Source of the DNA: Anaeramoeba flamelloides
Taxonomy: Eukaryota; Metamonada; Anaeramoebidae
DNA: 64,000 bases
Assembly: GCA_027625915.1 (NCBI GenBank)
Contig: JANTQA010000012.1
Coordinates: 10,192,501 to 10,256,500, forward strand
Direction: 5' to 3'
A program made the position numbers and the translations under genes. The notes under the pieces were generated by a model. The model did not search any database and was not told the origin of the DNA. It was given only the letters and a program-made list of their open reading frames with translations. This document shows, piece by piece, positions 12,205 to 25,600 of the stretch (positions are counted from its first letter, which is position 1; every line of letters begins with the position of its first letter).

Positions 12205-15200
12205 TTAATAATTCAAATTATTATTTGGTGTAAATGGAATTTGGTTTGTTGAATAATCATCACTCAATCCATACAATTTGCCTAAAAATTCATTATCGAC
12301 AACTTTGTTGAAATAAACATCTCGAAGACTAAAATATACAGCAGAAGTCAATAAGGAATCTGAGCCGGCTTGATGTTGAGTACCTACTCGTTTTACCTAT
12401 ATGTTAAAATATATATAGATATATAAATATATATATATTAATTATAAAAGAAAAAGATCAAATTAGTTTTTTATTCATTAATTTTTATTAAAAAGATTCT
12501 ATATGAAATGATAATTCAAATTTATAATCAAAAAAATCAATTTAAAAAAAATTTTTTGAAGTTGAAAAATAGACTGTTTAGCACATCACAATAAAACTAA
12601 TCACAAAATCAGTATTATTAGTATTATTTAAAATATTTGAGATCCTGTTAAATCAACAGATCGAGCATTGACAAAGCAAACAAAAAAATACTATTTTTTT
12701 AAATATTGTTTTAGCATTTATAATTTATGTTGGAAAAAATAATTATAATCACGGATATTTTCTTTAGAACGTCTATTAACCTTTAAAAGCAAGATAACAA
12801 CACGTTTTTTTCACATTTTAATGATTTAGAATTTGATGAAAAAAAAAAAAATACTTTGAAAAATCTTTTTTTTGTTGTTTTTGTAAATTTTTTATGATTC
12901 TCAAAAGAAGTTCAGAATACAAACAGATTTTTGGATCAATTTTAAATTTGCAAAATATTACAAACGCAAAAATTTTGTAATGTTATCAAAATGTTTTTTT
13001 GTTTTTTTTCATTTCAGCTCTTAGAGCCCTAGTACCAGTATAAAAGCAAAAAATGTCCATTTTTTTTTGTAATTGTTTTTGATTTAACTTTTTTGGAATA
13101 TCTTCGAGTTATAGTTTTGAACCAAGTATTTGGCTAGGTTTGAATAGTAATCATTTTTACATTTCAGGTAACCTTTCGTTCATAGGTTTTTTTAAAAAGG
13201 AGATTGAAAAAAATGAAAAAAAAAATGGACATTTTTTGCTTTTATACTGATAATAGAGCTTTGAATCATATATATTGTAAATGATTTCAATATTAAACTT
13301 ATTGTTAAATTTAAGTTGAGTTATTATAATTTCCTTTCTTTTTGTTTATTATTAGTTAACAAAAAAAATATTTAAAGAAAAGTAAAGTTAAAAATAAATA
13401 AATTAAAGAAAATCTGTGTTTAATATCTTTGAAAAAATTGTTCATAATCAAAATACTTGTAATTTGAATGAAAATATTAAATAAAAAGAAAGTTTTTAAT
13501 TTGAGCTTCTTTGTCTTTCTTTAAATTTTGTTTTTTGATTTTTTTTTTTTCTAATAATAAAAAAGAAAGGTAAACCAATCCAAAAAGTCTCTAAAAGAAA
13601 TTTAAATCAGCACAAAATCAATTTTAATCAATATATGTAGTTTTAGACAATTGACTCATTTTTTTAGTAAATTATTTTTAAGTATTTATCTTCAATTTTT
13701 CAAATTGTGTTAATTTATCAAGAGTTAGCAACCTATCGAGTCATGGTTAAAAGTTTGAAATTTCTGATTGGGAAAAATTGGTTTCTGTGATTTCTGTGAT
13801 TTCTGTGATTTTCGAAATATCTAAATTTTGAAAGAAAAAAAAGTAAAATCCTGTTTTATAATTTAAAAGAAAATTAAGAAACTTTTTTATTTTGTTTTTA
13901 AATATCAGAAATTTGATTTGGAATAGTTTTCTAATCTAATTACCTTTTAATGTTTTTGAAAATCAATAACAAATAAATTAAATTTTTAAAAAGTATAGTG
14001 TTTTTTCTTGCAAAATTTACCTTCCAGAACAATTTACACACTTTTCAAATAGTTTTTTCTATTTTGATGTTGCAAAAATAAATTTGAATGAATTGGAGGG
14101 TTTTATCAAAATTTTATTTTTGACTTTTTTTGATCCTTATTAGAATAATAATGAAAATTACAATTTTCTTTCACAGATTTAAAATTTTCCTGAAAACTAG
14201 GAAAAAGATTTGCGTAAATTTTTGGAATTTTGACTTCTTGATCTAAAAGACAAAGTGAAATTCAAAACAATTGCACAAAAAAGTAAACAAATAACATTTT
14301 ATGAAACATTTTTGATTGAATTATTATTTTCCGATTTCATACTTTTTTTTCCAAGCCCAAAAAGTAAACAACAACATCAAAAAACAAATTGTGAATGTAA
14401 GGAAACTAATCTGAAAAGATAAGCAATGATCCAAAAATCTTAAAAAAACAAAATAAAACACCTTTAATACTGTTAATTAAATGGCAAATATATGCTTTGA
14501 TGATCAGTACAGACCAAGATGTGAATGTTAATCTTTTTAAAGCATAATCATTTTTCTTGGAAATGATTTGATTGGTATTATTTCTTTAAAATGTTAATCC
14601 CAAACACAAAGATGATTTATGGATTGATGAGTTTTGAAAACAATTGATAATGATGATTTTTTGTTTGGATTAGTGAAAGATTTAAGTTCCGTGAAGGAAA
14701 TGGTAGTCATATCTTAACTCACAATAACCCAAGATAACCTTGATATTATTGTTGAAAATATTAAAAAAAGAAATCGGGGTCAACATCACATTGGCTGTCT
14801 GATAAACGTGATGTGTATTTTCACAAAAACTGTTTTTGTCATATTCATTTTGTGAAAAAAACCAATTTATTTTATAAAAATAAAAGACTTTGTAAAAAAT
14901 TTTTTTATTTGAATTTTTTTTTATTGTTCTGATTCATCAACAGGTTTACTAGTGGTTATATAGTTGATGAGTAGTTATATTTTTTAAAATTGTGGAAAAA
15001 TTATTTTTTCCAAAATGTGTCAATCCTGTCAGGGATGATATAAATTTCTTTAAGAAATTTATTATATTTTTTTATGGAGATTATTTTTTTTGAGATATCA
15101 GACTAAATCCATTCACTTTGTATTTTCAGATTATATATACAAACCCCATTGCAAAAATTTGGACTAAATCAAAATCAAAAATAGTCATAAAAAAATTCCC

Positions 15201-17451
15201 AATATATTTTATTTTTTGCAAATCTTAATATTTAACCACATTTAAGTTACCTCAGTCTGAATATTTTATATGTAATTATTTTTGTCCAAATAAAAGAAAA
15301 AAAAAAGAAAACCAAAAAATCAAAATTGGAATGTTCCCAAAATAATGAAATGAGCGGAAAAAAAAAATGTATTGCTAAATTTGTTGAAATTTAACCAACA
15401 ATTATTGATTGATCAAAAGACAAAATACCATCAGCAAATCTTATCTAATTTTTTTATTGAAATGAACTCAACTTTAACCTTCTATCAATCATTGGAAAAA
15501 AAAAATAACCGATCTCGAACGAAACAGATTTCTGAATTGTAAAAAAAGAAATGAAAACAAAACAGAAAATACAAAAAATGATTTTCAAATAGTCGATTAA
15601 AATTCAAATTTATTTCCAAATTGATTGTGTTGCTGTAATATTGTTATTCTTTCAATTATTTTAACTCTGTACAATTTTTTGGAATTTAGTTTACTTGGAT
15701 GAATTCAGGTTTCAGATAAAAGATTAATTGTTTTTGAGTTTATTGTTGGGTTTTTGTGTTTTTTCTTGAATTAAATAAAACACAAAAACAGTTTCAGTTT
15801 CTTTGATAATTTTTACAATTACAAGTGGACGATAGAAAATTTTTGTGTTTCTCCAAATTAGCTTCCTTGTTGGAAATTCAAAATAAATATTTTTAAATTT
15901 TCACTTTCTTTATAATTTTCAGAATTTAATTTACTAGGAACAAAATTTTCTCTTAAAGTGATTTTTTTTGTTCCATTTTTTGGTTTTTTTCAAAAACAGC
16001 ATAATTTGTTGTCTTTGAATTTTAATTTTGTTTTTGGTTGCTTTGCTTAATTTGTAAAAAATTGATTTGTTTTTTTTTCATTCCATTTATTACAATTGCT
16101 TTGACCATCTTAAAGGTTATTATTTTGAATAATAACCTTTAAGATCTCTTGATTTAGTGGAAAATAATTTTTATTGTTCCATTAAATTCTAATTTGAAAA
16201 AAAAATTATTTGTGTCTCAAAAGTTCAATCAGAAAGTGTTTGGTTTTGGAAATAAAATTTTTCTTTTTTTAAATTGGTTAATTAGGGCGTTGTGTTTTTT
16301 CTTCGAAATGTGATGAAAAAGTGTTTGAGAAATTGAAATCAAAACTCAGTGTTTACTGATCGGGTAATGATCGAAAAACCTAATGAAAAAAAAAAAAGTG
16401 TTGTTTCATTTTTAATTCCTTGGTCAGAATAAAAGAAGAGACTAGAGAAGGAAAAAAAAAAAAAATTAAAAAATCTTGTAGTTAAATAAAATAAACTTAC
16501 ACCTAATTGGTTCGCCATCGATTGGAGGCCACCATGTAATGTGCCCAGTGCAAGCATTAAGTATTTTATGTCATAAATATTTGGGAAGAAATCCCACATC
16601 CATTCAAAGAATTGGTTTTTAGTCATTGGCAATTGTCGTGTGGTAAGCAATTTTATTAAATAGCCAAAATCATAACTTGAATGGAAAGAAACCCAATAAA
16701 CAGAATCGTTTAGTACAAGGCCAGAGGAAATTAATAGTTCTGCAAATCGGTTTGGATCTATTCCGTCTGTAATAATCTTTTTAAAATCGATCCCAGAATG
16801 GGTCAAAAGATCGATACTGTCTTGTGCATAAATGTCCACGTTGATATTAAATTTGAAATTGAATTGCCAAGTGCAAGTACCCTCGGGCAATTTGCCTTCA
16901 GAGTCAGAAAAAGTTAAACCTAATTGGATGATTTTTAATCGATCAACATTAAATTTTAGTGTCTGGTATCGAAACTCACTTAAGCTATCAAATTTCCCGA
17001 CAGCTTTTCCAATAATCCCTTTTGTTTTGTTTTGATTTGTTTTTGGTTGTTGTCAGATCAGAATAGGTGAGTGGAAAGGAAAAGATTTTTAAAAAAATTA
17101 ATTTTTTTTTTTTTTTTTTTTGTTGGAAACGAGGAAAAGTTTGAATAAAAAAAAAAAGAATCAAAACAAACCTGGGAATTCGGTGTCCTTTTACGTTTGG
17201 TTAATTCACAATTGTTTTTTTTTTAAAGTTTTTTTATTTTTTGGAAAATCAAACGGTTTGGTGCGAATTGAAAAAGAAAATTGTTTTGGTTGTGTTTTTT
17301 GTTGAAAACCGTTTAGTCTTTTGTAAAAATCAAAAAGAAAAAAAATTTAATCAAAAAATACCATTGCAACATAAGGAAAATCTTCAACTATTTTACACAC
17401 TTTGTCCATTTCTTCCTCTAAATTGTATGACCATACATCAACTATTCTTGA
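12205..17451 (-). CDS. CAF1: CAF1/POP2 (CNOT7/8-type) deadenylase
   Basis: DEDD-family 3'-5' exoribonuclease that, as part of CCR4-NOT, shortens mRNA poly(A) tails. Exons on the minus strand are 17451-17362, 17187-17172 (16 nt), 17018-16501 and 12396-12205. The product reads through conserved blocks: VDVWSYNLEEEM, YVAMDTEFPG, LKIIQLGLTFSDSEG, WQFNFKFN, YAQDSIDLL, VSFHSSYDFGYL, FFPNIYDIKYLM, QHQAGSDSLLT and LYGLSDDYS. Catalytic acids are visible in DTE, in the SYDFGYL block and in AGSDS. About 283 residues are recovered, the usual length. Introns are 174, 153 and 4104 nt. The first exon shown begins after an in-frame TAG at an AG acceptor, so the initiator lies upstream. An ATG at 17559-17561, directly followed by GTATTA, could be a one-codon first exon, but this is unproven. 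Confidence 0.92.
13035..13250. mobile_element. MITE family M5, copy 1
   Basis: 216 bp flanked by TA (13033-13034, 13251-13252). Terminal inverted repeats begin CCAGTATAAAAGCAAAAAAT and TCAGTATAAAAGCAAAAAAT, and both continue into GTCCATTTTTTTT. A diverged inverted relative is at about 19062-19275. It lies in the long deadenylase intron. Confidence 0.8.
13782..13808 (+). repeat. 9-bp tandem repeat, three perfect units
   Basis: TTTCTGTGA is repeated exactly three times, followed by a partial unit. It is a local slippage-type repeat in the deadenylase intron. Confidence 0.9.
15140..15690 (+). repeat. Dispersed repeat R3, copy 2
   Basis: Direct relative of 4190-4740, here inside the deadenylase intron. 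The block ACCAACAATTATTGATTGAT at about 15398 and the flanking ATGAAATGAGcGGAA and GAAACAGATTTCTGA blocks are the best-preserved parts. Confidence 0.55.
16107..16145. repeat. Perfect 17-bp hairpin in intron
   Basis: 16107-16123 (ATCTTAAAGGTTATTAT) is exactly complementary to 16129-16145, with a 5-nt loop TTTGA. It sits about 360 nt from the 5' splice site of the long deadenylase intron, in the transcribed region. It could be a small RNA precursor, a tiny palindromic element or chance in AT-rich DNA. Confidence 0.85.
17172..17187 (-). other. 16-nt microexon carrying the DTEFPG motif
   Basis: The conserved catalytic motif of the deadenylase is interrupted on both sides by introns. The upstream exon ends GTTGCAATG before GTATTT, the microexon GACACCGAATTCCCAG lies between AAAAG and GTTTGT, and the next exon opens GGATTATTGG after AAAAG. 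Joining gives YVAM-DTEFPG-IIGKAVG, matching the family without a gap. Its length is not a multiple of three, so skipping it would shift the frame. Confidence 0.9.
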
Positions 17452-19061
17452 CTATGAAAGGGTTGATCAGACAACAACAATAAAAAAGAAAAGAAAAAGA
17501 AAAATTTTATTTTTTTCTTTTGGATGAATGTTAAAACATTTTGAGAGGAATTTAATACCATTTTGGGAAACTCTTTTATTTTTTTTTTTTTTTTTAAAAA
17601 AGATGTGTTAAGATAAAAATGTGGAAAAGGATTTGGTCGTTTTTTTTATAATTTTCGGAAAAGTTTTGGAATTTAAACAGATAACTAAAAACAAAAAAAT
17701 GAAACTCAATTTTTGAATTGTTTTTAAAATAATCCTCAGAACAAAATCGGGTGTTAAGGTTCACAGCCCATGAAATTTGAAGAAAAGACAGTCTTGCATT
17801 TGGTGTTACTGACTAGTTATTTTGGTTCTTTGTTGATCGATCTTAGACTTGATATTGGTTTTAATATTGTTTCAAAAAGAGACATTTATTTTGTTTTTTC
17901 CCTGAATCTAAATTTATGAGTGTAAGGCCTATAAGTTGGTAAGTAAGCTCTAAAAAAGTGTGGGGTGTGAGCTATTGATTGAAATTTTAAATTAAGTTTA
18001 GTTTTATTTGAAGCTTTTGAAAAATTTATTTTTATTTTAGTTAATCGAGTAAAAGGAAAAAATTATAATTGATAAACCACAAATCATAATTTTTTATAAC
18101 TTACCTTATGATTTATTGGTCTTAGAGTTTTTCAATTAGGATTTTTGGGAAAAAAAAAAAATAAATAACTAAAAATTGCCTTTATATACTAATATTAAAA
18201 CTTTTATCAAGTCAAAGGAACGATCAGAAAAGAATAAAAATAACAAATCACCAATACCTGATACTATCTTATTCTTTTTTTTGAATTTCAAGGATTGGAA
18301 ATTAAGTGAATATGAGGGAAATTTTTTCAAACCGGAAAAAAAACCCAGGCTATGAGGTTTGGTATTGTTGTGAATAGCATCTAAAAATTCGTCAAAACAC
18401 TTTTTTAAAAGGATTCTCAGAAAATGATTTTCAATTATTATAGGTATTTGGAATTTAAACCGAATATAAATTTTGTTGATTATCTTTTTTTCAATTCTGA
18501 AATATGACTTCTCAACAATGACCTAAACTAACTGGAAAATAAACGCTTGTATAGTCATAAAAGATAAGACACAGAAATAAAGATAGATCACATATTTCTA
18601 TCAATTTTTTTGAGAAATCTTATTGTAAGAAAAAAAAAAACAAAATAAGGTGTATCTAATTTTTCTTTTGCTGTTCAAAAACAAATAGTATTACTGGGCT
18701 TTCAAAAACTTTTTTTTTTTTATAATTTGAGGATAACCAGAGTCTAAAGGGATTAGACATACATATATTTGTCTGAATTAGAAAATTTTGTGATTATGAG
18801 TTCATGTGATTTGTTACCCTATTGTTAAAATATGTCGTAAATTTTATGTGTGGAATATTAAACTAAGTTCGTTTCATAGTCTAAAGGTCAAAAAGTGAGA
18901 GAGAAAAAAATAATAACTTGAATACTTTTCATAAAATAAACCACCATTGAAAATTTTAAAAATCTTGAAAATCTATCTTTGAACAAAAAATTATTTAATA
19001 GTTTCGAGAAGAAATATTCAATGAGAGCCATTTGCTAATTGGAATTTTAAAGACCCTACCA

Positions 19062-19275
19062 CCAGTATAAAAACAGAATATGACTATTTTTTTTTTTTTA
19101 ATTTTTTTTCAATCCCCCTTTTTCAAAAACTCCCATGAAGAAAATGTTACCTGGAATGTAAAAAATATTCCTATTCAAAAACTAGCCTTATACTTGGTTC
19201 CAAACCATAACTTATAGCTATTCCAAAAAAGTTAATTAAAAAACAATTTTGAAAAAAAAATTATCTGCCAATGAT
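19062..19275. mobile_element. MITE family M5, copy 2 (diverged)
   Basis: The left end CCAGTATAAAAACAG and the interior match the inverse of 13035-13250: shared GGTAACaTTT, AAAACTAG-type and TTCCAAAAAAGTTAA blocks. The right end is eroded, so the boundary is approximate. Confidence 0.6.
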
Positions 19276-21106
19276 TCAAGAACTATACATTAAAAAAAAA
19301 GTATTTTTCAGCCTTTTTTGATCTTTTAGGGTCTGCCTTAATATTTTCACACTCATACTAATCTGTTGAATTCTGCATAGCAAATTATTAATTTCTCAAC
19401 AATATAAAAAATTTTTATTTATAAATTTTACTTTTCTGAGAAATTATTAAAAAAAAAATTACCAACAAAAATTACATGACTTTACCAAAGACTTGAACTT
19501 TTTGGCTCTTTTTAAAGTGTTTGTAAGGTTTGGGAAATTAATATAAATTTTGGAAGGGTGAATAGCTTTAAAAGTCCTGAAATTTTTTGATTTGCATTAA
19601 TGAAAAATATTTTAATTATAAAATCTATTATTTTTGATCAAAGATTCGAATGATAGATTTTGTTCTTAAAATATCAAAATTTCAAGATTGAAAACCTTAT
19701 TCTAAAAATAAATTGAATTATTTCATGATCTGAACAAAAATATTTTGATTTTCCTTCTCAAATCTTTGTAAAAATATTTGTACGGTATGACAGTTTGTAA
19801 AGTCTTAAAAATGAATATGTCAAATAATTATTTATGGTCCCAAACAATTTCACTTTAGGTTTTCAATTGTAAATCAATTGCTAATTTTATTGTCTAAGAA
19901 AACTTTGTACAGTAAAAATATTTTGTTTTCAATTTTCGATACAAATTTGGTTCGAAAAAGAGTTCGGAAGACAATTTTAATTCTTTGTCAGTGTGTTACC
20001 GTTTCAACTCATTAACCTTTCTTCAAGTGTCAATCTTTTTCAATCCAAAAAGTACTCTTTTTGAGATCTTTGGTTTAAAATACACGAAAATTTTAATTAA
20101 TTTTCATTTTAATTCAAATAAACACCGGGCACTTTGAATTATCATTTAATTTCAAAAATTCTATCTCTAGTTCATGTGTACATCAAAATAGACCTTTCGA
20201 TCATTTTTATTTTTTATATCTTCTTGTTTTTGCTCTGATAATATCGAAATCGACTTAACCAAAGAGTTTATTTAGTGATGTTAAGTTTTTTGTTTTGGAA
20301 TAATCTCGACAAAATGTTCTTAGTAGAGGAAGAAAACAAAGGACAAGTACACTTTCAAATGGTTATTAGTATATTATTTTGCAAAGGATCGTAATTGAAA
20401 TCAAATCGAAGGTTTTTTTTTTTGCAAAAAATCTCAAAACGGAGGTTTTTTTTGATTCGAAAGAAATTATTTTTAGACCAAAGAAGATCTAAAACAACAA
20501 AAACGAAGGTCTAATTTACAAAAATTAACAAACCAAATCCAAATTTAAAAAAACTCTCGTTCGAGAAACGAAAATAAATTTCCAAGAAGAAGAAAAAATT
20601 AAAGTTGTATTCCTCAACAAAACTAAAAAAAGAATTTGATTTGTAAAATGTTAAAAAAAGAAATTTCAAATCGAGAGAGAGGTGAAAGGGAAACGATGAG
20701 TGAATTTTTGGTATTTTTTGTTTTCGATCATCCAACCCAAAGATAAAGAAATAAAAAAAAGTTAAAAAAAGAAAAAAGCAAATGAAGGTTAAAAAAAAAA
20801 GAGTACTATACGCAAATAAGTACCATCAACATTATGGTTTTTCTTTCCGTATAAAAGAAAAACAATGATATGGAACGCTTTTGCACTTTTAAAAATAATG
20901 TTGCTAATACAAGAAGGAAAACAGACATAACAGAATTTTCCTGAAACTGATTAGCAAAAAATGAAAAAAAAAAAGTTAATTTTTTTGTTTTAAAAATCGG
21001 AGCAGAAAGAATTACAGATTTCAAGAGTCTGTAATTGGGTATTGTCTTGTTGACTACAGAGTGATTTATGGATCTGACTTTGAATAAATTTTGAAAAGAC
21101 ATTTTA

Positions 21107-21266
21107 CTGGTATTTGAAGTCTAAATGGGAAAATATTTTCAAATCATTTTCCTTGTTTATGACAAACAGAGTTCCCTACAGGAACAGGTTGTAAATTGGA
21201 ATTTTGTAACAAAAAGGAAATTGTAAACCAAGTGAAAAAATTTCCCATTTGTAATTCAAATACCAG
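21107..21266. mobile_element. MITE family M2, copy 1
   Basis: 160 bp between TA dinucleotides (21105-21106, 21267-21268). Ends are CTGGTATTTGAAGTCTAAAT and its inverse CAAATACCAG, followed inward by GGGAAAAT-like sequence on both arms. Other copies are 28025-28187, 42531-42693 and 46826-46987. The two arms and the 46.8 kb copy remain similar, including a CCTACAGGaACAGGTTGTAAA-type centre, so this copy is fairly young. Confidence 0.88.
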
Positions 21267-22049
21267 TAAGGTAATTCCGAAAATGAAAATTAGTTCAAGG
21301 TTAGAGGGTGCTTCATTAAAAAATCAAGAGTTTGTTTCCATCATTTCGTCAAAAGAAAACTGATAAAAAAAGATATAAAAAAAAACAGAAACTTAGACTA
21401 ACTCTAATAAAAAAAAATTGTAATATTTAAATAATAACACCTAAATTTATTATGAAAACTTTTTAATATTTTCTACGTGTCTTATGACACATGATATTTT
21501 TTCTGTTAATAATTCTAAAATTTTTTATTGTGTATTCAATTTCTTTTTTTGTAACAAAGAGATGTTTGTATATTTTTTTAATATTATTTATTTGGAAAAA
21601 AGTAAAAATATCTATATAAAATTTTATTTTGGAAATGAGATAGTACTAATATTTGATTCGGATTTTTTAAGATTTTAAATTATTTTGGGATAAGTGAACA
21701 TTTGAAGTTCAATTGGAAAACTGTTAAATTTCGGAAAAAAAACACAAACTATGAAAAAAGTTCATGACGTTTTTAAATTGGGTGACAATTTTTGAAAACA
21801 AAATATAAAATCACTTAATAGAAATACGGTGTCAACTTAAAAAAATAATTAATTTTATTTTTTTTGAATTGAACCCATAGATAAAATTAAAATCTATTTT
21901 TAGATCTGAATCGGATTAATTATTTCGGGGGTTTCAAAAATAGTTATATTGCTAAATAAATTATTAAACAATACCAATTGAAGATAAGGATAGAACAAAG
22001 GACAATAAGAGATATTGTATCATTGATTTTAGCCCTTTATGACGTGTTA

Positions 22050-22272
22050 AAAATGTTTGTTTTTATTTTATCATGGTATATTTCACAATTAATTATCAAA
22101 CTTTGAACTTAAATTATATATAAAAAAATCTCTTAAATTGGGTGGTATTTTTTTGGAATTTTTTGTATTACAAATTATTTTACTAGAATTCGAATTTTGT
22201 TCTTTAATTTGAGATTTTTTTTGCTTTTATGTTCAATTAAATGCTGTGTCTTCAAAGTGAAACTTGCTGTAA
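22050..22272. repeat. Old relative of the 59.9 kb MITE (family M6)
   Basis: 22170-22272 aligns with 60030-60132: shared ACAAATTATTTTACTAGAAT, TTTAATTTGAGATTTTT and the terminal AGTG(g)AACT-CTGTA pattern. The left arm is eroded, so the start is approximate. Confidence 0.6.
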
Positions 22273-22573
22273 ATGATCTCAATTTTCATTTCTAGTTTGA
22301 TTTTCAATTGAAAAATTATATTAAGTTTTTTTACAATTTCACTTTTTTTCTTAAATTGAAATTTTTATTTTTATGATACATCCAATAAAAAAATCAAAAT
22401 TTTGGTCCAATTTCAAGTTTTTTACATTTGCAAATTTGTTAACGAATTATAATTAAGATTGAATGTTTTTCATTTAAATATAAAGAAACTCTGTATAATT
22501 GGTTGATTTGAGAAAGCTTTTTAGAAAGGTGTTGGTTGAAAGATTTGATTACCTTGTTGAAAAAATTGTTATT

Positions 22574-22607
<34 letters not shown>

Positions 22608-25600
22608 AAAAAACAAAAAATGGGAATAAATTAATAAATTTGTATTTTTCTTGAAAGTTGTTGATTATAAGTATAAATTGCTCTATATTTTGTATATGTG
22701 AAATTACTATGATCTAATTAATATTAGACCAAAAATCAATTCATAATTAATCCAAATCAAAATAAAGTAACATTATTCGAATACGTTTTCCCAGATTCTG
22801 GTAAACTTGGATTGTTCAAGATAATTGCATATACAGATTGGTATAAATTGCTTAAATAATTAGGACCCAGATAAGAAAAAAAGGCATTGCTTTTATTGAA
22901 AGTTTATTTTTTACAAAGGATAAATAGTTTTCTAAATGCTTTGATGATAACATTTTTGATTAAGATATTATCAATAACCTTGTGATAATATGAAAATTGC
23001 AATTAAACTTATTTTTTTCTTAAGAGTATAAAATTGGGATAATCCGCATTATTTTGAAAAAATCTAAAATAGTTATTAACAAGAATATTTTTTTGAATAA
23101 TCCTTTCTTAAAAATTTTTTAACATTTCGAATTTTAATTATCTCTAGAAATTTTTTGACCCGGATAAAAGTGGAACCAAATGTTTATAAGGTTTTTAATT
23201 ATCTACAAGTGTTCGAAAGGTTTGGTAGATTGAAGTCTCAATAAAAGTCATTGATTTATTTTCATTGAAAAAAATTAATCCTTCCACACCTTTTTTTTTA
23301 CAACATAATTTAAAATCTTATACAAACTTTATTATCAAACAAATAATAAATCATTTTGGATCAGTACTTGGATATATAATATATATGTTTTTTTAATGAG
23401 ATATTAAATTCAGATTACAATAACAAAAAAAGAAGAAATAGTAATTTTCTTTCAGATTGGTAATCAGTCAAAAAAAAAAACTGTTACAACCTAGTTGAGT
23501 TTTCTGTCAAATACAAAGAAATAAGAAGAAGTAAAATAAAAAGAAGAAAGTAAATTTCTCAAAATTATTAATATGGGGTTTTGATGTGGCTAATTTGTTG
23601 TTGTAACATGTAAAAAGTTGTCACAGCCCATTTTAACTTTCCTAGAATTTAATAAAAGTTTTCACCCAAAAAAATATTCTTAAAAGAATTTTCGATTGAT
23701 TTGTAGTTATAAAGGTCTTTTTACTAAAACATATTTATAACCCCGTAATAGGCTATAAAAATATTTAATTGTCTCTTGATTAATTATAGTTGTTAATCTA
23801 AAAAGCTTATCAAAATTTGAGCCAAATTAAAAGAAAAACAAAGAAAATATTGATATCTACTTTGATTAAATCAAGTATATTTTTTGTTATTTTTTAATAG
23901 AATGGCATTTTTTTCAAGTTTCTGTTTTTTTTTTTTTTTTTTTGATCAGATAAAATTTTCAAATTACAAATATTGTAAAACTTCATTCATCAATTATATT
24001 ATCGTAATTTAATTTTAATCAAGATAGTTTGACATTTATTAAGATTTTTGGAAATTTTCTTTGGTTTTTATACTGTATCGTGCTTTATTATATTATCAAA
24101 ATATTAATGACTCTACCTATTTGAAAAAAATAATTGCCATTTTTAATAAAAATAATCACGATTTTTGAAACTTTATCATGATTTAAAAAAGATTTCAGCA
24201 CATATTCTATTAATAATTAAAGGATATAACCTAAACGATTTTTATTCAAATTATTCCAGTTTAATGGAGGAAATAAAGAAAATATTTTAATTCTTCTCCA
24301 AAATTATACTCAAAATCAATAGTAAATCTGTAGATCAGATCACTTTTTCTTATTTAGTTAAATATTTTTTTTTATCTTTTTGTTTTTTTCTTTTTATTTC
24401 ATTTTTTTATAAAAGTCAATTCAAAAAAAAACATTTAAAGTTCCAAATTAACTTCAGATAACTGTTAATATCTAATTATTTATAAAATAAATATATTTAA
24501 CATTAAAAAATGATATTTCAAATATTTTTAATTATCCTACCATTGATAATATTTAGCACATGAGTTTTCCATTGATGAAGAAAGTAAACAAATAATTTTT
24601 TTAAACATTTTTTTTTTTGGAATTTACATTAATTTGTCATTGTACTTCTTTGATGACTTTAAACTCTAATCTGAAGTTAATTATTTCTATTAATTCTAAA
24701 CAATTGTATATTGTTTAGCACTTGCATTAAAAGGGGAATTATTCTTTTTTTGAACTTCATCATTAAATCTAATGAAGTTTGCAAATAATTTAAAAGAAAA
24801 ATATCGAAAATAACCAATCCAAAAGTTTTTGTGTATATGATCATTGAGTAAATAATTAAAATGAAAAAAATGTTCACTTTTAGAGGATTATAAATCTTAC
24901 TTTTTTAGTACTAAAATATTTTTTTTTTTTTTGGTTTATAATTTTTCGATTTGAAAAGTAATTTAAAAAAAAAATACCAAAATGATTATTTTTAATTGTG
25001 ATCTTTGTAAAAAAATTATCTGATTTATTTTTCTATACTATTTATTAAATATTTTTGAGTAAATTTGAACTATATTGATGAGAATAAGATTTATTCACAA
25101 TTACATTGTACTTTAATTTATTACTAATCTATTGTGTTGATAATACCTTAAAAGATCAAATAAATTTTCCAAAAGTTTAGAATTTTTTTTATAAAGATTC
25201 GATCATTTCATATTCATTCAAAGAATTTTCAAAGAATTTTGTAAAATAGTTTAATATAAAGTACTTATAAAAAAATATTATGAACAAAATAAAAATAACA
25301 AAAAAATAAATGATTGAAAAGGTTTTTTTTTTTATTTTATTTTAGTCAAGATTGTAAAATTTCGTAAAGTTTTAAATTTTTAAAAAGTCTGTAATAAATA
25401 TTTATAACGATGTTGATTTTTTGAAATAAAATCAAATAAAAATAAAAAAAAGACAAAAAGAAATGAATATACGAAAAAGAAAATTTAGAGAGATAAATGT
25501 GAAGGTATAAGAAATGGTAAAAAGTGATATTATCTTTAAAAGTTTTAGAGTTATAATAAAAATAGTAATAAAAATAATAATAAATTTAAGAAAAAAATGG

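Larger units (their letters stand above)
12397..16500 (-). other. 4.1 kb intron of the deadenylase gene
   Basis: Bounded by GTAAGT (minus strand, 16500-16495) and an ATATAG acceptor (12398-12397). Both flanking exons belong to one conserved protein, and the join is in phase 0 (NQLG then VKRVG). It holds a 216 bp MITE, a triple 9-bp tandem repeat, repeat R3 copy 2 and a perfect 17-bp hairpin. No host exon or nested gene was recognised inside. Confidence 0.85.

Noticed and set aside
20806-21102. 98-codon minus-strand frame, with a second frame nearby reading YGKKNHNVDGTYLR
   Set aside because: Sites resembling splice signals could join parts of it, and the second frame faintly recalls a peroxin-type segment. 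No conserved block is convincing, and an ordinary MITE starts at its 5' end.
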